A stretch of 64,000 nt of DNA from JAUWGC01 sp963753055 (GTDB lineage: Bacteria; Bacteroidota; Bacteroidia; Bacteroidales; B18-G4): contig CAVWAP010000004.1 in the NCBI GenBank assembly GCA_963753055.1, positions 1-64,000 on the forward strand. Reading direction: 5' to 3'. The position numbers were made by a program, and so were the translations under genes. Below, one piece after another: positions 45,026-53,216 of the stretch; position 1 is the first letter of the stretch, and every line of letters begins with the position of its first letter. The notes under the pieces were generated by a model. That model had not been told where the DNA came from. It saw only the letters and a program-made list of their open reading frames with translations, and made no database searches.

Positions 45026-45944
45026 TCAATTCAATCGGTTCATACGCCAGCTCAATGGTGCAGGGCAAATACCCGGCCGGGTCACCATCAAATTCCACTT
45101 CAACATCAGGCTCATCTGAATTGAGCATGATGTACTTGCCTTTTCTTAACTGTAAGTATTTGCTGTCTCCAATATCGCCGGAGTAAATTTGCCTGATCAG
45201 ACCTGGCAGGTTTTGAAATGAAAGGCCTGATGCAACCAGGACATAAAATATATCCTTATCCAGGATTTCATCATCGTTTATTTTAATACCTGAAGCAATA
45301 TATGGGGTTCTTCCAATTGAAATATTGACTGTGTGATCGATACACCGGCACTCATTGTCGATTTCAAGGAAGATTTTTTTTGATTTGAACACCATCAGGT
45401 TCTTCAACAAAGACATGAACGTGCCTCCAAAATCACCGGCATATTTCCTTATATGATTTGCATCACGGGCAACACCCGCTCCAATACCTGCATTGGCACA
45501 GCAGGCAAAGTAACGGGTTTCTTGTTGTATTGAGCCATTTTTTGTGACCATACGTATTTTGCCTGGAACCATCTTTTTTATAAAGCCCCTTGAAAGACAT
45601 TTGATGGCCTCTTCATGATCCAGAGAAATGTTATAGCTCTTGCAGAAGTCAGGACTGGTACCTGTGTAAATTACTCCGAATTTGCTATGAGATATTCTTC
45701 TTCCAAACTCATCATAGAAGCCATTAAGCACAGCATTGATGGTACCATCCCCACCTACAGCAACGATGATGTCACTCTTCTTAACGTTTGCCAGCAAGGA
45801 TTGATCTTTAATGGTTTCATAAGTAGAAGCAAACACATGTTCAATATCCATCTTCTCTTCCCTGCACGAACTGATAATATTGTCGAAGTGTTTCTTGCTC
45901 TTTCCGTTCTTTGACCGTGGGTTGATGATTAGTGTGCATTTCAT
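45012..45944 (-). CDS. Diacylglycerol/sphingoid-type lipid kinase family protein
   Basis: 310 residues of the DAGK_cat/YegS/LCB5 family. N-terminal INPRSKNGKSKKHFDNI, the ATP-binding motif VAVGGDGTINAVLNGFYDEF, GVIYTGTSPDFCKSYNIS, ACCANAGIGAGVARDA and the C-terminal VEFDGDPAGYLPCTIEL. Phosphorylates a lipid hydroxyl (diacylglycerol, ceramide or long-chain base) at the membrane surface. Start ATG overlaps the upstream synthase stop as ATGA. Last gene of an eight-gene operon; the presence of an alpha-oxoamine synthase upstream makes a sphingoid-like substrate plausible. Confidence 0.88.
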   Translation of the reverse strand: MKCTLIINPRSKNGKSKKHFDNIISSCREEKMDIEHVFASTYETIKDQSLLANVKKSDIIVAVGGDGTINAVLNGFYDEFGRRISHSKFGVIYTGTSPDFCKSYNISLDHEEAIKCLSRGFIKKMVPGKIRMVTKNGSIQQETRYFACCANAGIGAGVARDANHIRKYAGDFGGTFMSLLKNLMVFKSKKIFLEIDNECRCIDHTVNISIGRTPYIASGIKINDDEILDKDIFYVLVASGLSFQNLPGLIRQIYSGDIGDSKYLQLRKGKYIMLNSDEPDVEVEFDGDPAGYLPCTIELAYEPIELITSP

Positions 45945-47122
45945 ACCAGTACGCTATTATAGTTTGTAACGCAATTCAATACCTGTTCAATAGATTCCGC
46001 TTTGAGATTAGCACCTGCAATAAGCCTTATCCTTCCTTCTTTTTCTGGTACAGAAGGATAAATGAATGGTGTTGTAATGATACCTTCCTCGTAGAACCAT
46101 TTGGCCAGCTTTAAGGTCTCCAATGAATTACCTGATTTGATGGAGTTGATAGGTGTCTGGCTGTCGGTTAGCATGAATCCTTCCCGGGTCATCCCTTCCC
46201 ACAGCCAATCAGTATATGCCCAAAGTCTTTCGGAGATCATCTTAAACTCTTTCTTCATGATGGACAAAACCTTCAGTAAAGCCATTAAGGATGCCGGTGA
46301 AATGGCTGTAGAATATATTAAATGTGATATCCTGAACCTGAGATACCGGATAAGTGAGGCTTTACCACCAATCATACCCCCAGTGACTCCAAGAGCCTTC
46401 CCAAGTGATGCTGTGTAAATCCCATTATAATCAGTGATCCCATAATGTGATAGAATCCCACTTCCGCCTTTTCCAATCACCCCTATACCATGAGAGTCAT
46501 CCACAACCGGTATTGCTCCGTATTTCTCACAGAGAAAATTGATCTCTCCCATGGGTGCAATGCTGCCTTCGGTGGAGAAGACAGATTCAGTCACAACAAA
46601 AACCTGCCCCTTGCATTTCTTCCGCTCCAACAGGCTGTCCAGGTGATCCATATCATTATGCCTGAACAGCCTGAATGGGCAATCTGCACTGCGTATCCCT
46701 TCAAGCAAAGAAGAATGTGCGTAGCGGTCGACAATGATCAGGTCATCCGGCCCGGCGATTACAGGGAAAAGACCGTTATTGGCCTGGTAGCAGGAGGGAA
46801 AGATAACTGTATCTTCTAAAGCAACTAATCCGGACAAGGCCAGCTCTGCCTCTCTGAACAGTTCGCTGTAGCCTGATGCTACTGGAGTAGCACATAATGA
46901 TACTCCATATTGAGCGATACCCTCCTGTGCAGCTACCTTGACTCGTGGATCATTAGCCAGGCCTAAATAATTATTTGATGCCAGGTCAATGAATTTATTG
47001 CCTCCAATCATGACCGGATCATCTAATCCCGATTGTATCAACGGATAGTAGGGATTAAAACCGGCTTGTACGGCAACGCTGTCATCAAGCCGGTAACTGT
47101 TGTAAAAATCAAAGTTTGACAT
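45941..47122 (-). CDS. Alpha-oxoamine synthase (serine palmitoyltransferase/AONS family)
   Basis: 393 residues from ATG 47122 (10 nt after the ACP stop). PLP enzyme that condenses an acyl thioester with an amino acid with loss of CO2. Motifs: NNYLGLANDPRVKVAAQEG, YGVSLCATPVASGYSELFRE, VVDDSHGIGVIGKGGSGIL and the PLP-Lys TASLGKALGVTGGMIGG. The family includes KBL, BioF, ALAS and Spt; the adjacent ACP gene suggests an acyl-ACP donor, as for some bacterial serine palmitoyltransferases. The amino acid (Ser, Gly, Ala, Cys, cysteate) cannot be read from sequence alone. Confidence 0.88.
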   Translation of the reverse strand: MSNFDFYNSYRLDDSVAVQAGFNPYYPLIQSGLDDPVMIGGNKFIDLASNNYLGLANDPRVKVAAQEGIAQYGVSLCATPVASGYSELFREAELALSGLVALEDTVIFPSCYQANNGLFPVIAGPDDLIIVDRYAHSSLLEGIRSADCPFRLFRHNDMDHLDSLLERKKCKGQVFVVTESVFSTEGSIAPMGEINFLCEKYGAIPVVDDSHGIGVIGKGGSGILSHYGITDYNGIYTASLGKALGVTGGMIGGKASLIRYLRFRISHLIYSTAISPASLMALLKVLSIMKKEFKMISERLWAYTDWLWEGMTREGFMLTDSQTPINSIKSGNSLETLKLAKWFYEEGIITTPFIYPSVPEKEGRIRLIAGANLKAESIEQVLNCVTNYNSVLV

Positions 47123-47132
47123 GACAATAGTT

Positions 47133-47378
47133 TTAAGCAACAGCTTGAAGATCCATTTTTTGCCTTAGTTTATCGATAATATCCTGCACTGATTCAAGGC
47201 AACGGACTTCATCCTGCTCCACGGTTATATTAAATTCATCTTCGATCTCATTAATGATTAAGATCACATCCAATGAGTCGACCTCAAGGTCCTCTTTCAG
47301 CCTGTCTTCAGGTCTGATCTCATCAGGCCAGTCGATATTACGACTGATTATCTCTGTTATTTTATTGAATAGTTCCAT
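47133..47378 (-). CDS. Acyl carrier protein
   Basis: 81 residues, acidic, four-helix ACP. The phosphopantetheine Ser is in LEVDSLDVILIINEIEDEF (DSLD motif). An excellent Shine-Dalgarno (AGGAGGAG, 47381-47388) precedes ATG 47378. Not next to fabF or other housekeeping fatty acid genes, so it is a dedicated carrier for the surrounding pathway, probably presenting the acyl chain to the synthase 10 nt downstream. Confidence 0.92.
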   Translation of the reverse strand: MELFNKITEIISRNIDWPDEIRPEDRLKEDLEVDSLDVILIINEIEDEFNITVEQDEVRCLESVQDIIDKLRQKMDLQAVA

Positions 47379-47391
47379 GACTCCTCCTTTT

Positions 47392-48588
47392 TTAAATTTG
47401 ATAACATCTGGTAGGTTTTCCTGAATCGCACATGATCGCGCAGTAGTTGCAGTTAGTGCATCCGGAAATCCATGAATTACTTTGCACCATCTTCCTGACC
47501 AGGTCCGGCTCGCAAATGAATGGCCTGGATAGTCCGACGATGTCAGTATGTCCTTTTTCTATGGCTGTAATTATCTCTTTCGCATTTCTGAATCCACCTA
47601 TACTGATGATTGGAATATCGGTGAGCGTTTTGGCGATTTTAGCATAATACAGGTTGTATGTTTGAGAGAACTTTTTGCTTATCGGCTTGTAGTATGTATT
47701 GATGATCAGTTTATTGATTCTTTTTTGTATCGCATTATTGTTTTTAAAGAATGGATTTTCGCGCATGACCAGGTCAACAGGGAAGTCCCCACGAAAAATG
47801 TTTAATGCATGGTCCATCGTACCATAGCTGATCTCGATCCCATCAACTTTCATATTATCGAGGAAGGTGATAAGGTTCCTGAACTGAATCAAACTGAATG
47901 CTGGCTTCAGGTCGATGCCTCCGCTGATCTTGACCAGGATCGGAAAATCATCACCACAGTGCTTTCTGACTGATAATATGATCTCTTCAAGGAATTTTGA
48001 ACCGATGTGTGTATCAGGATCAATCCTGAATTTATCTTTCCTCTTATTGATTGCCGGCAACAAAAACTGGTGGACGAGGTAACCATGTGCGGCATGGATT
48101 TGAATGCCATCGAATCCAGCTTTCTTTGCCCTGCTTGCTGCCATGGCGTATTCTTTCACTCTGGTATTTGTCTCATCAGTAGTGTATGCTTTAGGCTTGT
48201 TCCTGAAATACAGCGATCTCTTACCGGAAGCACTTCCGGGAATACCCCCTGCCCGCGCCCTGGTTGTTTGCCTCCCGGCATGGGATATTTGCATGAATAC
48301 CGGGCAGCCATAATTGTGGACCCTATTGGCAAGGTTGGTAAAGAATTTTATTTGATCATCAGATTCTATTCCCGCCTGCTGTGACTGCATGGCTTTACCG
48401 CCTGCAGCTGTATAAGCAAATCCTGTTATAATGGCTCCCACATCACCATCAGCCAGCTTTTCATATAAGGTGTAATATTCTTCAGCCGGTATTCCATCTT
48501 CAGAGCATAAGCCTTCATAGGTTGCTGACCTGATGATCCTGTTCTTCAGGACGACGTTTCCAAGCGATATGGATTCAAAAGCTTTCAT
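47392..48588 (-). CDS. Old-Yellow-Enzyme-type NADH:flavin oxidoreductase
   Basis: 398 residues. FMN TIM-barrel of the OYE/2,4-dienoyl-CoA reductase family: LKNRIIRSATYEGLCSEDG, VFMQISHAGRQTTR, GFDGIQIHAAHGYLVHQFLL, PILVKISGGID, DIVGLSRPFICEPDL. A C-terminal Cys cluster CTNCNYCAIMC resembles the [4Fe-4S] site of dienoyl-CoA reductases, but the second NAD(P)/flavodoxin-like half is absent. Would reduce an activated C=C bond, possibly in a prenyl or enoyl intermediate. 13 nt upstream of the ACP gene in the operon. Confidence 0.87.
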   Translation of the reverse strand: MKAFESISLGNVVLKNRIIRSATYEGLCSEDGIPAEEYYTLYEKLADGDVGAIITGFAYTAAGGKAMQSQQAGIESDDQIKFFTNLANRVHNYGCPVFMQISHAGRQTTRARAGGIPGSASGKRSLYFRNKPKAYTTDETNTRVKEYAMAASRAKKAGFDGIQIHAAHGYLVHQFLLPAINKRKDKFRIDPDTHIGSKFLEEIILSVRKHCGDDFPILVKISGGIDLKPAFSLIQFRNLITFLDNMKVDGIEISYGTMDHALNIFRGDFPVDLVMRENPFFKNNNAIQKRINKLIINTYYKPISKKFSQTYNLYYAKIAKTLTDIPIISIGGFRNAKEIITAIEKGHTDIVGLSRPFICEPDLVRKMVQSNSWISGCTNCNYCAIMCDSGKPTRCYQI

Positions 48589-48591
48589 TAA

Positions 48592-49632
48592 TCATGCTTT
48601 TATATTTGTATGAAGGTTAAACAGGAACCCTACGAAAACATATGAAATCAGGAAAAGCATCATCCCCAATACAGGATTAAACAGGGCAATGATGGCAGTC
48701 TGACCGCAGGTACAGGCCCTGAAATTGGTAACCAGCGAATAATAAGTCATTTCCCCTTTAGGGTTTTTATAGTACAGATAGCCTGTCCAGATCTGCAGAA
48801 AAACAGTCAGAATAGCAAGGATCACAAAGGTCCTGTTCAATTCAATCTGGAATGAACCGAAACCATAATATCCTATGACAAACAAGAGGGTTGGTAGAAA
48901 GGCAGCGAATATGGCAATGATCTTATTCCTTTCAAGTCCGTATTTTACCACGATCGTCTTTTTACCTGCAGCCATATCTCCGGTAAAGTCTTTAAAATAA
49001 GTATAATAGGTCATCAAGCCATTCATGACGGCGATGAAGACCAATGCGCTGATCCTGCTTTTAGTAAAGTAGATCTCCATGGGCCCGCTTGCATAAAAAC
49101 CATACAGCCCGCACATGCTTATCATAAGGCCAAAAGTGATGTTACCCCAGATCCCATAGCCTTTCGCATATTCATAAACCAGGTTAAGTGCAATCCCTGC
49201 TAACAGTGGAAGAATGGCTATCGGTTCAAGGTAAAACCAGGTGACCAGCAAGGATACGGAAAGAAGAATGATAGATGTCCACAACGCATAAGTCGGTTTG
49301 AGTTCACCGGTTATCATCGGCCGGTCAGGGGCATTGATCCTGTCTTCTTTTCTCCCCAGGTAGTCGTTGATGATCTGGTTGATCCCCCATGCCATAAAGA
49401 GGATGATCAGGATCACCAGTTTCTTTTCTGCCGCTGGGGCAACCTCAATGGTTCTGACAAGGCCGCTCGTCCCCCTGGGTCCCTCATTGGTGGCACAATA
49501 TTCATAAAATGAAACGCCGATCCATCCTGCAATCCCTGTCACAAATGAATAATACAACCTCATGGACTTCACATAAGCCCTTAAAAATGTCCAGGTCGCT
49601 GATTTGCTTATTGCTTTAATCTGTTCTACCAT
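48592..49632 (-). CDS. UbiA-family membrane prenyltransferase
   Basis: 346 residues from ATG 49632, one base after the radical SAM stop (an upstream in-frame start would overlap that gene by 149 nt). About nine membrane helices. First Asp-rich motif NDYLGRKEDRINAPDRPMI, second DFTGDMAAGKKTIVVKYGLE. In the first motif the usual second Asp of NDxxDxxxD is Gly. UbiA enzymes transfer a prenyl chain from a diphosphate to an aromatic ring or a glycerol-phosphate-type acceptor. No quinone genes are near; in this operon the acceptor may be a lipid (inference). Confidence 0.85.
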   Translation of the reverse strand: MVEQIKAISKSATWTFLRAYVKSMRLYYSFVTGIAGWIGVSFYEYCATNEGPRGTSGLVRTIEVAPAAEKKLVILIILFMAWGINQIINDYLGRKEDRINAPDRPMITGELKPTYALWTSIILLSVSLLVTWFYLEPIAILPLLAGIALNLVYEYAKGYGIWGNITFGLMISMCGLYGFYASGPMEIYFTKSRISALVFIAVMNGLMTYYTYFKDFTGDMAAGKKTIVVKYGLERNKIIAIFAAFLPTLLFVIGYYGFGSFQIELNRTFVILAILTVFLQIWTGYLYYKNPKGEMTYYSLVTNFRACTCGQTAIIALFNPVLGMMLFLISYVFVGFLFNLHTNIKA

Positions 49633-49633
49633 A

Positions 49634-50932
49634 TCATATCTTGTTTGCCCTATCATAGAAATCGGGTACTTTTCCATGACTTTCAGTATTAATAATTTCT
49701 TGCGTGAACTCAGGGGATAGAGGTAAGACAGCCTCATCCAGCTCACGGAATTTATTTGCGATTTTATTATGGTAAACTTCACATAACCAGTTGCATCCCG
49801 GGTCTTTAAATGAACCCCTCATCCTGAGATAGATCTCTTCAACAGGTTCTTCTGCAATATTCCCAAAGGAAAAATTCAGGAATTCACAGGGCTGTATGTC
49901 ACCTTTTGCATTCACATAAAAGCGGTCGGTGCCACCAGCGGTACAGCCAAAATGATCAGCATCTTCATCGATGATCATAGCCGCAATGAAAGGGTACGCC
50001 CTATAGTCTTTATGTGTGTTATACTTGAGCACCTCATTTTTGATTTTATCAAGGTCTTCTTTGCTGAAGTGATCTGTTTCTTTGAGCAGCCATCCACCTG
50101 CACTCTTTGGTTTTATCAGCTGGATCAATGAGCCGCCCAGCTCCCTGGCTTTTTCCATCACTTTCTCAAAACCCCCATCATAATAAGCATCCCTGAGAAG
50201 ACAAGAATTAAACATGACTGGCACATTTGCCTGGTGACAACAGTTGATGCCATTTACCAGGTTTGACCACGCCTGATCTGTCTTCATGAAAGAATTTAGC
50301 TTCTCCGGGTCGGCAGTATGTAAGGAAAACATGATCCCTGTGAGGTTGCAGGATCTCTTTAGTTCACTTAACTTGTCTTTTGTAATACCATCACCGGTTG
50401 AATTGATCAGGATCTCTGAACGATCATCGATGGATTCACAAACAGACTTTAGCCTGGGGTAAACCAGGAAAGGCTCTCCTCCTTCAATATTGAAGAATGC
50501 AACACCTTCATTCTGAAAATATTTAACCGTATCTTTTAAAAGGTTCAAGTCAACATCCTTGCCCTTATCATTTTTCTGGTAACAATGTTCACAATCATAC
50601 CGGCAGGCTGATGTAATGGAAACAAGGGCAGTGATGGCAGGCATCTTTTCTTCAAACTCCAGCATCTTATGTGTGGCGTAGAAAAATGCCTTTTTGGGAA
50701 ATGCAGGCACATAAAGATTGATCTTGATGCCATTCGCAATTTTAATGTATTTGTTGCCTTTCATTTTAGTCAGAAAGAGCAATAGTCTTCTCAAGTACCT
50801 GAAGAACCTCCCAGGCTTTAAAGATCCTGTAAGGACAAGGTAAATGGAATAAAACACCATCCGTATTTTGATTTTCAGATTCGTGTATTTCACATTAACT
50901 GCCTTGAATTCCCGTATTGCTGTACTTTCCAT
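49634..50932 (-). CDS. Radical SAM/SPASM-type enzyme
   Basis: 432 residues. Radical SAM motif SACRYDCEHCYQ (CX3CX2C, about residues 109-116), FFNIEGGEPFLVY (SAM-binding GGEP), ILINSTGDGI, IMFSLHTADPEKL. C-terminal extra-cluster region: FGCTAGGTDRFYVNAKGDIQ-PCEFLNFSFGNI with further Cys at CNWLC, as in SPASM or twitch proteins. An N-terminal basic, hydrophobic stretch (RMVFYSIYLVLTGSLKPGRF) may contact the membrane. Substrate unknown; HpnH-like lipid-modifying radical SAM proteins are a precedent. 3-nt gap to the SDR gene, 1 nt to UbiA. Confidence 0.87.
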   Translation of the reverse strand: MESTAIREFKAVNVKYTNLKIKIRMVFYSIYLVLTGSLKPGRFFRYLRRLLLFLTKMKGNKYIKIANGIKINLYVPAFPKKAFFYATHKMLEFEEKMPAITALVSITSACRYDCEHCYQKNDKGKDVDLNLLKDTVKYFQNEGVAFFNIEGGEPFLVYPRLKSVCESIDDRSEILINSTGDGITKDKLSELKRSCNLTGIMFSLHTADPEKLNSFMKTDQAWSNLVNGINCCHQANVPVMFNSCLLRDAYYDGGFEKVMEKARELGGSLIQLIKPKSAGGWLLKETDHFSKEDLDKIKNEVLKYNTHKDYRAYPFIAAMIIDEDADHFGCTAGGTDRFYVNAKGDIQPCEFLNFSFGNIAEEPVEEIYLRMRGSFKDPGCNWLCEVYHNKIANKFRELDEAVLPLSPEFTQEIINTESHGKVPDFYDRANKI

Positions 50933-50935
50933 TGT

Positions 50936-51976
50936 TTAGAGATATTGATGTTGTTCGTACCATTTGACAGTTTTGCTGATGCCTGTTTCGAGAGGTGTTG
51001 CAGCATTAAATGAGAGTAGCTCCCTGGCTTTGACTGTACTGTAACCAATATTATCATAAAACATATTGATCCTTGCGCGCGTGAGCAATGGAGGCTTTGT
51101 GGATTTGAAAAGATATGCTCCCAACTCCAGGAGAAAGCCAATGGGATAGATCAGTGTCCTGGATATCGTCAGGGGCTTTTTCAATCCTGCCTTCTGGCAA
51201 AAAAGTCCATAGATCCTGTGCATTTTATCCGGTGCTTCATTACCGATGATGATCCTGTTTATCCCTGAAAGGTTTTTTTTCAAAGCTTGATAATAGGCTT
51301 CTGCAAGGTCACCCGCATAAACGACATGGAAATTATTCTTTTTCGATCCCGGCATGATCCGCATTCCTGATTTCACTGTTTTCAGGTATTCATAAAAGCC
51401 ACTGCTGAACTCATTTTCACCGTAAACCCATACTGGCTCAATTACTGTCAGGTTTATATTATTATCAGCAGCGTATCTTGTTGCTTCCTGTGTGGCTATT
51501 CGTTTTGAATCACGGTAATAATTCATTGCTGAAGGGAAAACCCGGTCCATAAAATATGGGTAATGTGAGTTTTCATTTGAGTTCTCATCTTTTAGTAATT
51601 CTGAGTTCTCCTCCCCATAGCTTGAAATTGATCCGGTTATGATGATATTCTTTATGTTATTTTTCCTGGCAGCTTTTAGCACATTCATCGTACCGTTGAC
51701 ATTTACCTGGTAAAATGAGTCCCATTGGCCCCAATCTTTGGATATTGCAGCGGTGTGAACAATGAAGTCCTTTTCTTTAAAGGCTTTTACAAGGAAGGTA
51801 TAATCAGTAATATCACCTTCAATGAAATGAACAGGCAGGTCTTCGATATAATCCCGTTTACTGTTCTTACGAACCAGGCAGAATATATTGAAGTCTTTTT
51901 CTGCGAAACACCTTACAATATGGCCTCCGATAAAACCGGAAGAACCTGTGATCAATATGTTGGGTCTGTTAGACAT
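50936..51976 (-). CDS. Extended SDR (NAD-dependent epimerase/3-beta-HSD/CerR-like)
   Basis: 346 residues. NAD(P)-binding NILITGSSGFIGGHIV, IEGDITDYTFLVKAF, VHTAAISKDWGQW, VNVNGTMNVLKAARKN; catalytic YxxxK as YYRDSK, upstream Ser in TGSISSYGEENSE. C-terminal hydrophobic segment (TLIYPIGFLLELGAYLF) suggests membrane association and resembles 3-beta-hydroxysteroid-type and bacterial ketosphinganine reductase (CerR) proteins. Could reduce the 3-keto product of the alpha-oxoamine synthase. 8 nt after the ThiL-like gene. Confidence 0.86.
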   Translation of the reverse strand: MSNRPNILITGSSGFIGGHIVRCFAEKDFNIFCLVRKNSKRDYIEDLPVHFIEGDITDYTFLVKAFKEKDFIVHTAAISKDWGQWDSFYQVNVNGTMNVLKAARKNNIKNIIITGSISSYGEENSELLKDENSNENSHYPYFMDRVFPSAMNYYRDSKRIATQEATRYAADNNINLTVIEPVWVYGENEFSSGFYEYLKTVKSGMRIMPGSKKNNFHVVYAGDLAEAYYQALKKNLSGINRIIIGNEAPDKMHRIYGLFCQKAGLKKPLTISRTLIYPIGFLLELGAYLFKSTKPPLLTRARINMFYDNIGYSTVKARELLSFNAATPLETGISKTVKWYEQHQYL

Positions 51977-51984
51977 ATATTCTT

Positions 51985-52989
51985 TTATTGAACATTAGTG
52001 CCTGATAGAAATTGGCTAATGGCTGAAATATAGTCTTTGACATCTCTGTAATCCCGGGCGTGGATATTGTAAGCTGTAAAGTCGATCAGCCTGTCGTTTT
52101 CCTTCAATAAATATTTCTGTGATGCAGTCATTATTCCGATCCCGGACACTGATAATCCATGTTTTTCAGTGTTGGCTAAAAAGTCTTCTTCAACACCTGC
52201 AGGAATAGTAAAAACCAGTTCATACTCCCCGCATTCCCCCATGAATAATAATGTTTTGTCCAGGTCAAGAGCCTTGCAGACCATCATAGCTTCTTTCATA
52301 TAATTCAGTTTCTCTGCATGAAAACCCAGGTTGCTGCTAGCTGCAATGTTCATCAATGCTTTTAGCATACCATCACTACTGTCGGTGCATGATGTTGCGT
52401 ATTTCCTGATGATTTCTGCTTCTTTGCCCCTGGATGGGAATTTAACGCGGAGATCTGGCAAGATTGATTCTGTTGAGGGTTCTGAACCATATATTTTCAG
52501 TGTGGCCTCAAGATTACCGGCACCTACATTCCCAGTACAATAAATGATATCCCCAGCCCTGGCTCCGCTTCTTTTTAAGGGCACGTGTAACTTGCCGATA
52601 GCTATGCCAGTATATTTCCAGGCATCGGCAAAGCCTGTATCCCCTCCGATAAAAGACGTCCCTTCTTCCTCGAGGCAATCCTTGATACCTTTACAGAATT
52701 CCTTCAGGAAATTCTTGTCCCAGGATCCGGGTATTGTCATGCTATGACCATAGAATGAAGGCGTTCCACCGGCTGCAAGGATATCACTTAAAGTGGCCGT
52801 GACCAGGTTCCATCCAAGTATATGTGGATTGTCATCCCTGAAAAAATCTTCAGCTGAATATTCATCGGTAGTAAACAGGAATTGCTTCCCATTAATATTA
52901 ATGTTTTGAGCATCGGTGTCAAACACATCCTGTACTTCAGTTCCTAAAGCCTCATGAATGATCCCGATTGCTTCTCTTTCTTTGTCCAT
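51985..52989 (-). CDS. ThiL/AIR-synthase-related (PurM superfamily) protein
   Basis: 334 residues. PurM-fold signatures of the ThiL type: FLFTTDEYSAEDFFRDD, GWNLVTATLSDILAAGGTPS (compare SDlaAMGa-P of ThiL), FIGGDTGFAD, YCTGNVGAGNLEA and TSCTDSSDGMLKALMNIAA, GECGEYELVFTI. ThiL phosphorylates thiamine monophosphate; relatives bind ATP and act in other pathways. No thiamine genes are nearby, so thiamine phosphate is unlikely; it could phosphorylate or activate an intermediate of the cluster. First gene of the minus-strand operon. Confidence 0.82.
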   Translation of the reverse strand: MDKEREAIGIIHEALGTEVQDVFDTDAQNININGKQFLFTTDEYSAEDFFRDDNPHILGWNLVTATLSDILAAGGTPSFYGHSMTIPGSWDKNFLKEFCKGIKDCLEEEGTSFIGGDTGFADAWKYTGIAIGKLHVPLKRSGARAGDIIYCTGNVGAGNLEATLKIYGSEPSTESILPDLRVKFPSRGKEAEIIRKYATSCTDSSDGMLKALMNIAASSNLGFHAEKLNYMKEAMMVCKALDLDKTLLFMGECGEYELVFTIPAGVEEDFLANTEKHGLSVSGIGIMTASQKYLLKENDRLIDFTAYNIHARDYRDVKDYISAISQFLSGTNVQ

Positions 52990-53216
52990 GGAGTACCGTT
53001 TTAACCAAAGTTATACTCAAAACAGAGAAAATCCAAAAGCCTGATTGCGATACGGGACCATACATTTGCAAAGAATACTATCCTGTCCCGAATAATTGTA
53101 TTTATTGTGATTTTTTGCAATAAATCCCATCACTGTGATGAATCTTTGCAGAAAATGCAATAAATATTTTCATACCTTTGATCTTATTTAGACTTAGTCA
53201 AAATTATTAATTCACT
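52990..53216. promoter_or_regulatory. Divergent promoter region of the lipid cluster
   Basis: 227 bases between the ThiL-like (minus) and KAS III (plus) genes. Plus strand TACCTTTG at 53173-53180 fits TAnnTTTG, 37 nt before ATG 53217; a TTTG at 53145-53148 is 24 nt upstream of it, rather far. ATCACTGTGATGA-like imperfect symmetry near 53130-53142 could be an operator. Confidence 0.45.

Noticed and set aside
49633..49782. 50-residue N-terminal extension of UbiA overlapping the radical SAM gene
   Set aside because: ATG at 49632 directly after the radical SAM stop fits the tight spacing of the operon and the family length.
51985..52989. Thiamine biosynthesis gene thiL
   Set aside because: Motifs fit the ThiL/PurM superfamily, but no thiamine genes are nearby and it leads a lipid-type operon, so the symbol is not given.
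45012..53000. Menaquinone biosynthesis, because of UbiA and radical SAM genes
   Set aside because: No MenB/C/D/E/F, Mqn or methyltransferase genes; ACP, alpha-oxoamine synthase and lipid kinase do not fit.
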